This document shows positions 36,050 to 44,391 of a stretch of 64,000 nt of DNA, one piece after another. A program made the position numbers and the translations under genes. Positions within the stretch are counted from its first letter, which is position 1, and each line of letters starts with the position of its first letter. This DNA comes from Thalassospira sp. (GTDB lineage: Bacteria > Pseudomonadota > Alphaproteobacteria > Rhodospirillales > Thalassospiraceae): NCBI RefSeq assembly GCF_002709775.1, contig NZ_PAQR01000011.1, positions 101,306-165,305 of the forward strand, read 5' to 3'. The notes beneath the pieces were generated by a model that had not been told where the DNA came from, did not search any database, and was given only the letters and a program-made list of their open reading frames with translations.

Positions 36050-37060
36050 TTATTTTACAGCAGAGATCTGCTCGTAATATTTGCCGAATTTTTCGTCAAA
36101 GCGTTCGTGCACAAGCTTTTCAACGCCTGCACGGAAGGCCGCAACATCAAGTCCGTCATCCGGACCGATGATGGTCATGCCGGCTTCTTTGAGCTTGGCA
36201 AGATCGCCTGCCTCTTTATCAAGGATCGTCTGGGACGCTTTCATGCGCACCGTCTCGGCGGCCTTGGCAATGCCTTCCTTGATGTCATCGGGGAAGCTCT
36301 GCCACAGGTCTTCGTTGATCACGACGATTTCGGCGGCTGAAATATGGCCGGTCAGCATCATGTGCGACTGAACGTCATAAAGCTTGTGATCGACGGCCAC
36401 GTTGACCGGGTTTTCCTGGCCCTGAACGATGCCGGTGGCAAGTGCGGTCGGCACTTCTGACCAGTCAACCGGAACCGGGGCGGCACCAAGGCCTTCGACC
36501 GCGGTCAGGTAAACCGGCGACGGAATGGCGCGGATTTTAACACCCGAAAGATCTGCCGGGGTTTTGATCGCGCGATCAGCGGTCAGCTGACGGGTGCCGA
36601 AATAAAACGCATACAGAACGCGCATGCCGGTATTGTCGATCAGACCCTGGTTCAGCTCTTCCATGACCGGCGAGTTGATATCAACCACATTCATCAGGTG
36701 GTCGTAATCGCGATAAAGATACGGGGTATCAAGCACACCGAAATCTTCATAAAGCGAGCTCAGCGCACCAGCCGTGTTATGCGACAGCGCGATGGAGCCC
36801 ATGGAAACGCCTTCGGCGAGTTCCTGGATCTTGCCAAGCTGGGATGACGGATAAACGTCGATCTTGACGGCACCGTTGGTGTTTTTGGCGATTTCCTCGG
36901 CCAACCAGTCAGCCTGCATGCCGACAACAGAGGTCGGTGAATTCATGTGACCGTAATTGAGTTCATATTCCTGTGCGCTGGCGGCATGCGCCATGACAGA
37001 AAGGGATGCAGCAGCAACGAAAGTTGTCGCGATATGGCGAAACTTGCTCTGGATGACCAT
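36050..37060 (-). CDS. dctP: TRAP substrate-binding protein (DctP), periplasmic
   Basis: A 336-residue periplasmic solute receptor. The signal peptide spans about residues 1-29 with cleavage likely at ASA|QEY. DctP features follow: YGHMNSPTSVVGMQADWLAEEI in part, YPSSQLGKIQELAEGV, and LSGVKIRAIPSPVY with the arginine expected to bind the substrate carboxylate. It is the first gene of the operon, divergent from the LacI gene over 147 bases containing a palindromic operator. The ligand is probably a sugar acid or its oxo derivative, inferred from downstream enzymes. Confidence 0.93.
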   Translation of the reverse strand: MVIQSKFRHIATTFVAAASLSVMAHAASAQEYELNYGHMNSPTSVVGMQADWLAEEIAKNTNGAVKIDVYPSSQLGKIQELAEGVSMGSIALSHNTAGALSSLYEDFGVLDTPYLYRDYDHLMNVVDINSPVMEELNQGLIDNTGMRVLYAFYFGTRQLTADRAIKTPADLSGVKIRAIPSPVYLTAVEGLGAAPVPVDWSEVPTALATGIVQGQENPVNVAVDHKLYDVQSHMMLTGHISAAEIVVINEDLWQSFPDDIKEGIAKAAETVRMKASQTILDKEAGDLAKLKEAGMTIIGPDDGLDVAAFRAGVEKLVHERFDEKFGKYYEQISAVK

Positions 37061-37167
37061 TGGTTTCCTCCCGTGATGGTCTGTGTGTTTTAGTCTATTT
37101 CAGGACTGTCTTGTTGTTCTTTTCCCTTGAATGATCCCAGAGTACGTGAAACATATTGCCTCATCAA

Positions 37168-37184
37168 ACATCATAAAATGATGT
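37168..37184. promoter_or_regulatory. palindromic operator candidate for the LacI-type regulator
   Basis: ACATCATAAAATGATGT is a perfect inverted repeat with 7-base arms, enclosed by outer TCAAAC and GTTTTGA elements that extend the symmetry. It lies midway between the divergent dctP and LacI-type genes, about 24 bases before the regulator start, where it can control both. Confidence 0.72.
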
Positions 37185-37207
37185 GTTTTGATGTTTTTGA
37201 GGGTGCA

Positions 37208-38242
37208 ATGCCAAAGACAAGCGGGCCGATCATCAAGGATATTGCCGACCTTTCCGGGGTGTCTCCGGCAACTGTCGACCGGGTGCTGAACAAGCGCCCC
37301 GGCGTGCGTGAACGCACGGCAAAACGCGTGCTTCAAGCCGCAAGCGAGCTTGGCTACCTGCCCGAAACCGATACCCACGAAGTCTTCCGGCCCAAGCCGA
37401 TGCGTGTGGTGTTTCTGCTGCCATCTGGCACCAACCCGTATCTCAAGCTGCTCGGCGATCGCATCAAGACCGCGGCCGAGGCGACAACGGGTTATAACAT
37501 CCGCGCGCGTGTCTATTTCATCGACAGTTTCAATCCGCAACTGCTGTCTGAAGCACTGCGTCAGCACGGCGAAAAGGCCGATGGTATTGCCTTTATGGCG
37601 ATTGATCATCCGCTGGTGCGTGAAACTGTGGCCGATCTTCAGGATGCGGGAAAACACATCATTACCGTGGTTTCGGACATTTCCGGTGTGCCGCATGCGG
37701 CCTATGTCGGGCTGGATAACCGGGCGGTCGGGCGGACGGCGGGCTATTTGCTCGGCCGGTTCATGGGGCCTGCTCGCGGTCGGGTGGCGATGATTGCTGC
37801 CAGCCGCACCTATCGTGCGCACGAAGAACGCGAAATGGGCTTCCTGTCCCTGATGGAGGAAGATTTTCCTGACATCCGCGTGGTCGCAGCGCGTGAAGGT
37901 CATGATGATCGCAGTGAAAACTACCTGCACACCAAATCGCTTCTCGAAGAATATCCCGATCTGGTCGGGATTTATAACGTTGGCGGTTCGTCAGACGGGG
38001 TTGCGCGTGCGCTGCGCGAAAGCGGCCGGGGACGTGACATCATCTTTATCGGTCATGGCCTGACCCCTGATACGCGGCGCTTCTTGCTTGAAGACATCAT
38101 GGATGTCGTCATCACCCAAAGCCCCGGTGTGATCGTGCAAAATACCCTGCGGATTTTTGAAAACCTCCGCAATGGGCGTCACGCCGATGACGACGTTGCC
38201 AAGCTCACCATGCAAGTCGTGGTGAAGGAAAACCTGCCATAA
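37208..38242 (+). CDS. LacI-family transcriptional regulator of the TRAP/RuBisCO-like operon
   Basis: A 344-residue repressor. The N-terminal LacI HTH and hinge are clear: IKDIADLSGVSPATVDRVLN and RVLQAASELGY (residues 8-50). A periplasmic-binding-protein-like effector domain follows (VVFLLPSGTNPYLKLL near 61-76). ATG 37208 is chosen because it begins the canonical HTH; the frame is open from 37127 but would run over the operator candidate. It is divergent from dctP, so induction of transport and catabolism by the substrate or a pathway intermediate is expected. Confidence 0.9.
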   Translation: MPKTSGPIIKDIADLSGVSPATVDRVLNKRPGVRERTAKRVLQAASELGYLPETDTHEVFRPKPMRVVFLLPSGTNPYLKLLGDRIKTAAEATTGYNIRARVYFIDSFNPQLLSEALRQHGEKADGIAFMAIDHPLVRETVADLQDAGKHIITVVSDISGVPHAAYVGLDNRAVGRTAGYLLGRFMGPARGRVAMIAASRTYRAHEEREMGFLSLMEEDFPDIRVVAAREGHDDRSENYLHTKSLLEEYPDLVGIYNVGGSSDGVARALRESGRGRDIIFIGHGLTPDTRRFLLEDIMDVVITQSPGVIVQNTLRIFENLRNGRHADDDVAKLTMQVVVKENLP

Positions 38243-38258
38243 GGATCAGGTTGAAGGT

Positions 38259-39035
38259 CTAGCGCGGGCCGGGGATGGTGAAGCCGCCATCAACCAGGAT
38301 CGACTGACCGGTGACAAAGCGGGCTTCATCGCTGCAAAGCCAAACGGCCACATCGGCGATGTCTTGCGGGGTGCCGATCCGGCCAAGGGCTGCGCGCGCG
38401 GCAAGGGGCGGGATGATTTCGTCCCCATGGGCGCGCAGCATCGGTGTATCAATGACGCCGGGATTGATGTTGTTAACCCGAATGCCGTCATTGCCGACTT
38501 CTAGGGCAATTGCACGGATCATCGCATCGAGTCCGGCCTTGCTGGCGGAATAGGCCGATGTGCCTTTGGTTGCTGCGGTGGACAGGAAAGATGATGTGTT
38601 GACGATCGCACCGCCATTGCCTGCCTTGATCATCACCGGCAAGGCCGCACGGGTCAAAAGCCACGGGCCTTTCAGGTTGGTTGCAATGATCTCGTCAAAG
38701 CTTTCTTCGGTCATGTCGGTAATGGCACCGCCATTCCCCTGAATACCGGCATTGTTAAAGACGAAATCAATCGTCCCGAACCGGGTGGCCGTTTCCTCTA
38801 CCAGATGGTCGACCTCATCAGCCTTGCTCATGTCAGCGGTGATGACCGTTGCCTGCCCGCCTTGGCTTTCGATGATTTCGGCATTGGCGTAAAGCGGGGC
38901 AGAGCGGCGCCCGGTCAGCACGACTTTCGCGCCGTTTTTGGCAAAGGTACGGGCTGCTGCTTCGCCGATGCCTGTGCCTGCGCCCGTGATGATGGCCACT
39001 TTGCCGGTCAGGCGTGCGGTTGCATCAGAATTCAT
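38259..39035 (-). CDS. short-chain dehydrogenase/reductase, putative sugar-acid oxidoreductase
   Basis: A 258-residue classical SDR. Cofactor motif TGAGTGIG (17-24), NNAG (94-97), catalytic S149, Y162 and K166 (YSASK), and the C-terminal PQDIADVAVWLCSDEARFVTGQ region are all intact. SDRs oxidise or reduce alcohols with NAD(P). ATG 39035 starts the expected N terminus; the open frame continues further upstream. The gene is convergent with the LacI-type gene, 17 bases away. It may supply the oxidation to a 3-oxo acid that the kinase and RuBisCO-like protein need, but it is on a separate transcript. Confidence 0.85.
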   Translation of the reverse strand: MNSDATARLTGKVAIITGAGTGIGEAAARTFAKNGAKVVLTGRRSAPLYANAEIIESQGGQATVITADMSKADEVDHLVEETATRFGTIDFVFNNAGIQGNGGAITDMTEESFDEIIATNLKGPWLLTRAALPVMIKAGNGGAIVNTSSFLSTAATKGTSAYSASKAGLDAMIRAIALEVGNDGIRVNNINPGVIDTPMLRAHGDEIIPPLAARAALGRIGTPQDIADVAVWLCSDEARFVTGQSILVDGGFTIPGPR

Positions 39036-39157
39036 GTGTTTTATCCATTTATTGTGTCGCGGTTTACGATTTGGTGTAGGGTAAGGCAGGTGTGTTGCGG
39101 GAAGAATATGGGTTTCTCCACTGCATAGATGGTTCGTATTCATGAATGAGGGTGCCG

Positions 39158-40087
39158 ATGCGTGCCGGAGATTTTGCCGAACTCAGAGCGTTTTGCGCCG
39201 TTGCCAAGGCACGCAGTTTTCGCCGGGCTGCGACCGAGCTTGGCCTTGATCCATCGACACTCAGCCATTCAGTCCGGGCGCTTGAAAGACGGCTGGATGT
39301 AAGGCTGCTACATCGTACAACCCGCTCTGTCTCCCCGACCGAAGCTGGGATTCGCTTGCTTGCGCAGGTCGAACCGGCATTCTCGCAGCTGGAGACGGCG
39401 GTTCAGGATGTCGGAGATGCCAAGGATGTGCCGTCAGGCAAGGTGCGTCTGGTTGCGCCAAGGTTGGCGATCCGCACGCTGATTGCGCCAATCGTCGCCA
39501 ATCTTGCCAAGGCCTATCCGGCGATTGAGCTTGAAGTGGTTGTTGATGATTATCCCGGCGACCTTGTCCGCGACGGCTTTGATCTGGCGATCAAGCTGGG
39601 CGCGTCGGTGGATCGGGATATGGTTTCGGTGCCTCTGGTTTCGCATTTCACAACCGCAATCGTTGGTGCGCCGTCATATTTCGCCGAAAACCCTGCCCCG
39701 GTGACGCCACAAGACCTGTTGAACCATCAATGCATTGGCTGCAGAAGCGGGCCGGAGCGCAGCATCCATCGTTGGTCCTTTGAAAAGGACGGGGTGGTTG
39801 TGACGCCCGATGTCTCGGGCCCGTTGCTCACCGATGATCCCGATCTGATGATACAGGCGGCCCTGGACGGGGTCGGGTTATGGCACGGGGTGGTGCAGTT
39901 GATTCATCAACAGATTTCAGCAGGACAGTTGATCCGTGTCCTTGCCGACTGGTCGACAGATTATCCGGGATTTCATCTGTGCTATACGACCGGCGTGTCG
40001 CTTGCGCCGTCGGTCCGCGCCGTTGTTGATGCGCTGAAAACACAGGCCAAAACATCCTTTCCGCTCTCGGAAGTGCAGGCCGCATAG
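39158..40087 (+). CDS. LysR-family transcriptional regulator
   Basis: A 309-residue regulator. The N-terminal HTH reads FAELRAFCAVAKARSFRRAA then LDPSTLSHSVRALERRL, and the rest is the periplasmic-binding-like LysR effector domain. ATG 39158 has GAGGG seven bases upstream; ATG 39146 is an alternative. It is divergent from the SDR gene over about 120 bases and so probably controls it. It marks the end of recognisable backbone before the phage-like block. Confidence 0.88.
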   Translation: MRAGDFAELRAFCAVAKARSFRRAATELGLDPSTLSHSVRALERRLDVRLLHRTTRSVSPTEAGIRLLAQVEPAFSQLETAVQDVGDAKDVPSGKVRLVAPRLAIRTLIAPIVANLAKAYPAIELEVVVDDYPGDLVRDGFDLAIKLGASVDRDMVSVPLVSHFTTAIVGAPSYFAENPAPVTPQDLLNHQCIGCRSGPERSIHRWSFEKDGVVVTPDVSGPLLTDDPDLMIQAALDGVGLWHGVVQLIHQQISAGQLIRVLADWSTDYPGFHLCYTTGVSLAPSVRAVVDALKTQAKTSFPLSEVQAA

Positions 40088-40415
40088 GGCTGCCTGTACC
40101 TTGTTATAGGAAATTAATCCTTTACAATGAGAACAAAAAGGGATTATAGCTTGCATATCAACACCGGAATTGCATCTGGAAGTAAGTCGGGCCTTCGTAA
40201 GGCCGACTGACAAGGCGGCGGTCAAAGCTGCTGATAGGCGCGGGCGGAAAACGCCCTTGGGGACATCACAAACCATTCATCGCACCGGCGTGCATTGCCA
40301 AATGCGCGGTCGGGATTGCTGTATCCATTTTCTGGATTTGGCGCGGTGATGGCGCGCTAAAGGTGCGGTTGCAGGCCCGGTGGATTGAGCAGGCATTACC
40401 TAGCAGGAGGGCGAC
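40088..40415. other. 328-base intergenic region at the left edge of the phage-like block
   Basis: No gene was recognised. A hairpin AGTCGGGCCTT-CG-TAAGGCCGACT lies at 40185-40208 without a U tract. AT-rich sequence at 40100-40165 could hold a promoter for the block. No tRNA gene, obvious attachment-site core or integrase fragment was found. Confidence 0.5.
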
Positions 40416-40856
40416 GTGACCGAACAACGACTTTTTCCCAAACCACTCTCTGCGCGCGACATCACCCCTTTTTCCAGTGCCCGGCAGGCATGGTTCTGGT
40501 TCGTGCGTTGTCAGACCGCGCGGATCGAAGGCGCGCGTGTGGTGGCCGACGCGGGCGAGGTGGTCCGACCATGTGACCCTGATGATGTTTATAACGCGGT
40601 GATGCGCCTTAAAAAGGGCGGCATTCTCGGCGATCGCCATTTGCAGGTTCTGGAATATTTCGGCCTTGTCGAACGCGAACCCGATCCCCGTGATCCGCGC
40701 GAAAAGAGCAAGGGTGATTTGTGGCGTCACGCCATGGAAGCCCTTGAAAACGTGCTGGTCACACGCGGCATCGTCAAACGCGGGCGTGATGAAAGTTTTC
40801 ATCATGATGATGTTGCCGTGGAACTGGGTGGGGACCTGTCGCCATGCGGGATGTAA
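40416..40856 (+). CDS. hypothetical protein, first gene of the phage-like block
   Basis: A 146-residue soluble protein starting at GTG behind a strong AGGAGGG ribosome-binding site. A helical central part (PDDVYNAVMRLKKGGILGDRHLQVLEYFG) and the charged REPDPRDPREKSK linker precede WRHAMEALENVLVTRGIVKR. The helix pattern could bind DNA, but no family was recognised. The next gene starts 13 bases before its stop, indicating translational coupling. A role as late-gene regulator or packaging accessory would fit its position but is a guess. Confidence 0.75.
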   Translation: MTEQRLFPKPLSARDITPFSSARQAWFWFVRCQTARIEGARVVADAGEVVRPCDPDDVYNAVMRLKKGGILGDRHLQVLEYFGLVEREPDPRDPREKSKGDLWRHAMEALENVLVTRGIVKRGRDESFHHDDVAVELGGDLSPCGM

Positions 40857-41368
40857 CACGCCTGATCACACCGGGCGAAACCGCCGGGGAAACCGTATCT
40901 GAGGCCGCCGACCCATGGATCGATCACTGGACCAACCAGTCCTCGACAGGACGGGAGGTTTCGGTGCTGGTGGTGTTTGCCGATGCGCCGGAAAAGCGTC
41001 TGTTGCGGGTTCTCAAACCGGGATTTCGCCATTGCTTTGTGCTGGTGTCCGGGGTGCGGGCAGGCGAGTGGATCTGCCTTGATCCACAAAGCCATCGGGT
41101 GCGTTGTGAAAGCTGGTGCTATTCGCCGATCTTTGATCCGGCGGCCTATTATCGCGGCCTTGGCTATCACTGTATCTGGGCGCGCTATCCGGCCTCCATT
41201 TCACGCAAGGTGCAGTTTGGCCCGATGAGCTGTGTCGAACTGGTCAAACGATTGCTTGGCATTTCGGCAATCTGGATCATCACCCCCTGGCAGCTCTATC
41301 GCCATCTGCAAAAGGGGTTGGAGCGCGATCAAATCGGGGATGTGTTTTTTTCTGAAAAATGTTCTTGA
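40844..41368 (+). CDS. hypothetical protein with possible permuted NlpC/P60-like Cys-His core
   Basis: A 174-residue protein. After a polar N terminus, a hydrophobic strand carries H63 in FRHCFVLV, then GEWICLDP, and later C130 at the start of a helix in MSCVELVKRLLG, ending with TPWQLYRHL. A histidine on a strand before a helix-capping cysteine is the layout of permuted papain-like (LRAT/YiiX-type) enzymes. That resemblance is weak and based on pattern only. It overlaps the preceding gene, and a strong terminator follows. Confidence 0.72.
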   Translation: MRDVTRLITPGETAGETVSEAADPWIDHWTNQSSTGREVSVLVVFADAPEKRLLRVLKPGFRHCFVLVSGVRAGEWICLDPQSHRVRCESWCYSPIFDPAAYYRGLGYHCIWARYPASISRKVQFGPMSCVELVKRLLGISAIWIITPWQLYRHLQKGLERDQIGDVFFSEKCS

Positions 41369-41415
41369 TTTGTTCTTTTCGATGTGCCATAAGAGACAAA
41401 TCAACGCCACAGATG

Positions 41416-41450
41416 CGCCCGCAGGGTTCCGACCCTTGCGGGCGTTTTTG
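41416..41450 (+). terminator. intrinsic terminator after the first two phage-block genes
   Basis: CGCCCGCAGGGT (41416-41427) pairs with ACCCTTGCGGGCG (one bulge), followed by TTTTTG. A strong terminator here separates the first two genes from the portal operon. Confidence 0.88.
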
Positions 41451-41478
41451 CGTTTGGCTGTGAGCTTGTGGATCGAGT

Positions 41479-41551
41479 TTCCCGCCTGCGCGGGAATGAC
41501 GTTCGTTCCTTGCAGCTAGTTTGGGCACCGTCATCCCCGCGAAGGCGGGGA
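41479..41551. repeat. BIME-like pair of REP palindromes (copy B)
   Basis: TTCCCGCCTGCGCGGGAA at 41479-41496 and TCCCCGCGAAGGCGGGGA at 41534-41551, in inverted orientation, with ATGACG and CGTCAT flanks facing each other. Same design as the backbone copy at 4831. Confidence 0.78.
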
Positions 41552-41608
41552 ACTCCTGCAACGTGCTCTGTCGAAACCATCACCAAACTTCACCAACCGG
41601 AGGCCCCG

Positions 41609-41845
41609 ATGGGAAGTCTGTTTTCCACGCCGAAACCGGCACGTGTTGCGCTGCCCGGTCAAACGCCAACCACTACCAATAGCGAAGACGATAACAGTGC
41701 CGAAGACGCCGCGCGCACGGCCCGGACCGAGGCGCTTGAACGTCGTCGTTATGGGCGCACCAGCCTGATCGGGACAAGTTATCGCGGACTTTTGACGGAT
41801 CGCATCGCCAAGGCGGGCGGTGGCAAGAACCTGTTGGGGGAATAG
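41609..41845 (+). CDS. small phage protein upstream of portal
   Basis: A 78-residue, polar, low-complexity protein (MGSLFSTPKPARVALPGQ, then Asp/Glu- and Arg-rich middle, RRYGRTSLIGTSYRG, and KNLLGE end). Small proteins of this style (MG-LFS-PKPP beginnings) precede the portal gene in many podoviruses; function is unknown. ATG 41609 has CCGGAGG upstream. It ends 2 bases before the portal start. Confidence 0.7.
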   Translation: MGSLFSTPKPARVALPGQTPTTTNSEDDNSAEDAARTARTEALERRRYGRTSLIGTSYRGLLTDRIAKAGGGKNLLGE

Positions 41846-41847
41846 GC

Positions 41848-43368
41848 ATGGCGAAATCGCAAAAGGCGGTGACTGCGGACAAGGCAACCGATGGTGCCGA
41901 CATCACCCAGCTGCGCGCCCGCTTTCAAAAGGCGATGGAACGCCGGCGCAATTGGCTGTCGCACTGGCAGGATTGTTATGAGTTTGCCCTGCCACAGCGC
42001 AATGCGGCGGCAAGCCATCAGACAAGCGGGGGCAAGCGCCTGGATCGGGTGTTTGACGCGACCGCATCCGATGCAGTCGAACAGCTTGCCGCCAGCCTGA
42101 TGGCCGAGATTACCCCGCCCGGCGGTGGCTGGTTTGAGCTGGAACCGGGCGGCAATGTCGCCAATGCGGATCGGCAGGTGCTGACCGAGCAGCTTGGTCG
42201 GGCCGTTCGGATTTTGCAGGGGCATCTTGATCGCTCCAACTTTGCGGTCGAAATGCATCAGGCATTTTTGGATCTGGTGACGGCTGGCACCGCGTGTTTG
42301 CAGCTTGAAAAGGCTGATTTGCACAGCCCGTCTGCATTGCGCTTTACCGCCGTGCCCTTGCGTGATCTGGCCTTTGAAGAACGATCGGATGGCAAGATGG
42401 ATGCGGTGTTTCGCAAACTGGCACTCACCCGCGATGAGATCACGGCGACCTGGCCGGGGGCCAAGGGCTTTGCCGATGATGGCGATGACAAGGACACACC
42501 AAAACGCATCACCGTGATCGAGGCTGTGCTTCCGGCAGGCAGCGGCAAAACCGGTTATGAGCTGTGTGTCTTTCGCGAAGACGGCGATGCCACGACCCAT
42601 GATCTGATCTATCGCGACCGCTTTGATGTGTCGCCCTATATCGCCTTTCGCTGGATGAAGGCTCCGGGCGAGATTTATGGCCGGTCACCCGTGATGAAGG
42701 CTCTGCCCGATATCAAGACCGCCAACAAGGTGGTTGAACTGGTGCTTAAAAACGCATCGATTGCCGTCACCGGCATCTGGCAGGCCGATGATGACGGGGT
42801 GCTCAACCCGGCCACCATCCGATTGGTGCCGGGCAGCATCATCCCGAAAGCAGTGGGATCGGCGGGGCTCAAGCCGCTTGAAGCACCCGGTCGGTTTGAT
42901 GTGTCGGATCTTGTGCTGTCTGATTTGCGCGATCGCATTCGGCGGTGTTTGCTGGCCGATCGCTTGGGCCAGAGCGATCAACCGGGTATGACAGCGACCG
43001 AGGTGCTTGAACGGGCGTCCGAAAACGCACGGCTTCTGGGTGCAACCTATGGCCGGTTGCAGGCGGAATTGCTCTATCCGCTGATCCGGCGTGCGCTTTA
43101 TATCCTGACCCAAACCGGCGAACTTCCCGACATCCCGCTTGATGGCGATGTCGTCGTGCTGCGTCACGCGGCCCCCTTGGCACAATTGCCAAAACGCGTA
43201 CAGGCGGGGCAGGCGCTTGATTGGCTATCACGGATTGCCGCCCTTGGCCCAGAGGCATTGGCGGAGGTTGAATTGCCCGTGATGGTCCGCTGGCTTGCCG
43301 ATCAGTTTGGTGTGCCCGACCATCTGTTGCGGCCAAGCTTGCCGTCTGAAATCGCGGAGGCTGTGTGA
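41848..43368 (+). CDS. portal / head-to-tail connector protein (T7 gp8-like)
   Basis: A 506-residue protein forming the dodecameric DNA entry channel at one capsid vertex. The Head-tail connector family pattern is visible: ERRRNWLSHWQDCYEFALPQR in part near the N terminus, FDATASDAVEQLAASLMAEITPP near 70-93, then DVSPYIAFRWMKAPGEIYGRSPVMKALPD in part near 255-285, and TATEVLERASENARLLGATYGRLQ near 380-405. The order portal-scaffold-capsid that follows confirms the assignment. Its stop overlaps the next start (TGATG). Confidence 0.93.
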   Translation: MAKSQKAVTADKATDGADITQLRARFQKAMERRRNWLSHWQDCYEFALPQRNAAASHQTSGGKRLDRVFDATASDAVEQLAASLMAEITPPGGGWFELEPGGNVANADRQVLTEQLGRAVRILQGHLDRSNFAVEMHQAFLDLVTAGTACLQLEKADLHSPSALRFTAVPLRDLAFEERSDGKMDAVFRKLALTRDEITATWPGAKGFADDGDDKDTPKRITVIEAVLPAGSGKTGYELCVFREDGDATTHDLIYRDRFDVSPYIAFRWMKAPGEIYGRSPVMKALPDIKTANKVVELVLKNASIAVTGIWQADDDGVLNPATIRLVPGSIIPKAVGSAGLKPLEAPGRFDVSDLVLSDLRDRIRRCLLADRLGQSDQPGMTATEVLERASENARLLGATYGRLQAELLYPLIRRALYILTQTGELPDIPLDGDVVVLRHAAPLAQLPKRVQAGQALDWLSRIAALGPEALAEVELPVMVRWLADQFGVPDHLLRPSLPSEIAEAV

Positions 43369-43613
43369 TGAGCGATAACGGATGGGACTGGTTTGAAGTT
43401 GAAAACGAGAGCTTGAGCGAAGACGACACCGACCACTGGCAGGCCTGTTTTGACTGCGATGCCGGAACGCAGGTTCTTGCCGATCTTGAACGCCATTTTC
43501 TGCACACCGCGCTTGGTCCGGAGGCCAGCAATGCGGCGATCTGGATGCGCGAAGGGCAGCGGGCGCTGGTGTTGCAGATCAAGCGGCTGGCGGAGCGTTC
43601 TGCAGCAGATTGA
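43368..43613 (+). CDS. Bbp19-like small phage protein
   Basis: An 81-residue acidic protein. The pattern GTQVLADLERHF, then a gap, NAAIWMREGQRALVLQIKRL resembles Bbp19-type podoviral proteins (aromatic-Gly-Arg-Val-Leu, then Glu-Gly-x-Arg and an amphipathic helix). The role is unknown, perhaps a structural or packaging accessory. ATG 43368 overlaps the portal stop by one base. A REP pair begins exactly at its stop. Confidence 0.72.
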   Translation: MSDNGWDWFEVENESLSEDDTDHWQACFDCDAGTQVLADLERHFLHTALGPEASNAAIWMREGQRALVLQIKRLAERSAAD

Positions 43614-43686
43614 TCCCCGCCTTCGCGGGGATGACGGTACCCAAAACGGGTGCTTGGAACGAACGTCATCCCCGCGCAGGCGGGGA
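43613..43686. repeat. BIME-like pair of REP palindromes (copy C)
   Basis: ATCCCCGCCTTCGCGGGGAT at 43613-43632 and TCCCCGCGCAGGCGGGGA at 43669-43686, inverted, separated by 36 bases, between the Bbp19-like and scaffold genes. The first palindrome touches the stop codon of the preceding gene. Confidence 0.78.
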
Positions 43687-43737
43687 ACCCGAGCCGCATA
43701 TCCAAACAAAGTTTGACCCATTTAGCGGAGTGTTCGC

Positions 43738-44391
43738 ATGACAACCGAACCCGACCTTCTTTCGCCGGAAGTCGCGGCATCTGACGTTCCGGAAACACCG
43801 GAAACGCAGGAAGCCGAAAATATCGGCAACGAGGCACCTGAAAGCAGGCTTGATCCCGAAGCCGCTGCCAATCTGGTGCCCGAAACGCCGGATGCCTACG
43901 CGATCACGCTTGCGGATGGTTTTGGTGAGATCGATGTCGATCTGAACCAGCGCCTGCATGAGGCCGGCTTCAGCAACGCCCAGGCACAGCTGGTCTATGA
44001 TCTGGCGGGTGAGGTTCTTTCACCGCTTCTGGGTGACCTTGATCAGGCGGCCCGGCGTGCCACGGATCGCGCAGCCTTGGCGGCCGAGTTCGGCGGGGCG
44101 GAAAGCTGGAAGAAGCTCGCGCCGAAAATCGAAAGCTGGGGCAAGGCCAATCTGCCGGAAGCCGCCTTTGAAACGCTCTGTCAAAGTGCCGATGGCGTGC
44201 GGGCCATGCATCGCATGATGGCGCAAAACAATGAGGCCGCGCTTGGCAAAACTGACGGCGGGGCGGGGGAGACAAATCTGCGGTCCGAAATTCGGCGCAA
44301 GATGAATGATCCGCGCTATTGGCGTGATCGCGATCCGACCCTGGTGGCCGAGGTGCAGGCGGATTTTGCGCGGCTTTCCAGCGCGTCCTAA
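43738..44391 (+). CDS. capsid assembly scaffolding protein
   Basis: A 217-residue, strongly acidic, largely helical protein located between portal and capsid genes, the usual place for the T7 gp9-type scaffold. The N-terminal 60 residues are Glu/Pro-rich and probably disordered; helical stretches follow (NQRLHEAGFSNAQAQLVYDL, DQAARRATDRAALAAEF). The C terminus (RRKMNDPRYWRDRDPTLVAEVQADF in part) resembles the capsid-binding tail of this family. It ends with a 350-base gap before the capsid gene. Confidence 0.82.
   Translation: MTTEPDLLSPEVAASDVPETPETQEAENIGNEAPESRLDPEAAANLVPETPDAYAITLADGFGEIDVDLNQRLHEAGFSNAQAQLVYDLAGEVLSPLLGDLDQAARRATDRAALAAEFGGAESWKKLAPKIESWGKANLPEAAFETLCQSADGVRAMHRMMAQNNEAALGKTDGGAGETNLRSEIRRKMNDPRYWRDRDPTLVAEVQADFARLSSAS

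Noticed and set aside
40088..40415. Search for an attachment site or tRNA at the left edge of the phage-like block
   Set aside because: No tRNA gene, integrase remnant or direct repeat with the right edge could be seen by eye; a computed end-to-end repeat search would be needed.
42869..43837. Minus-strand open frames of 139-322 codons opposite the portal and its neighbours
   Set aside because: They cross REP palindromes and conserved portal codons and translate to Arg/Pro/Ser-rich sequence without domains.
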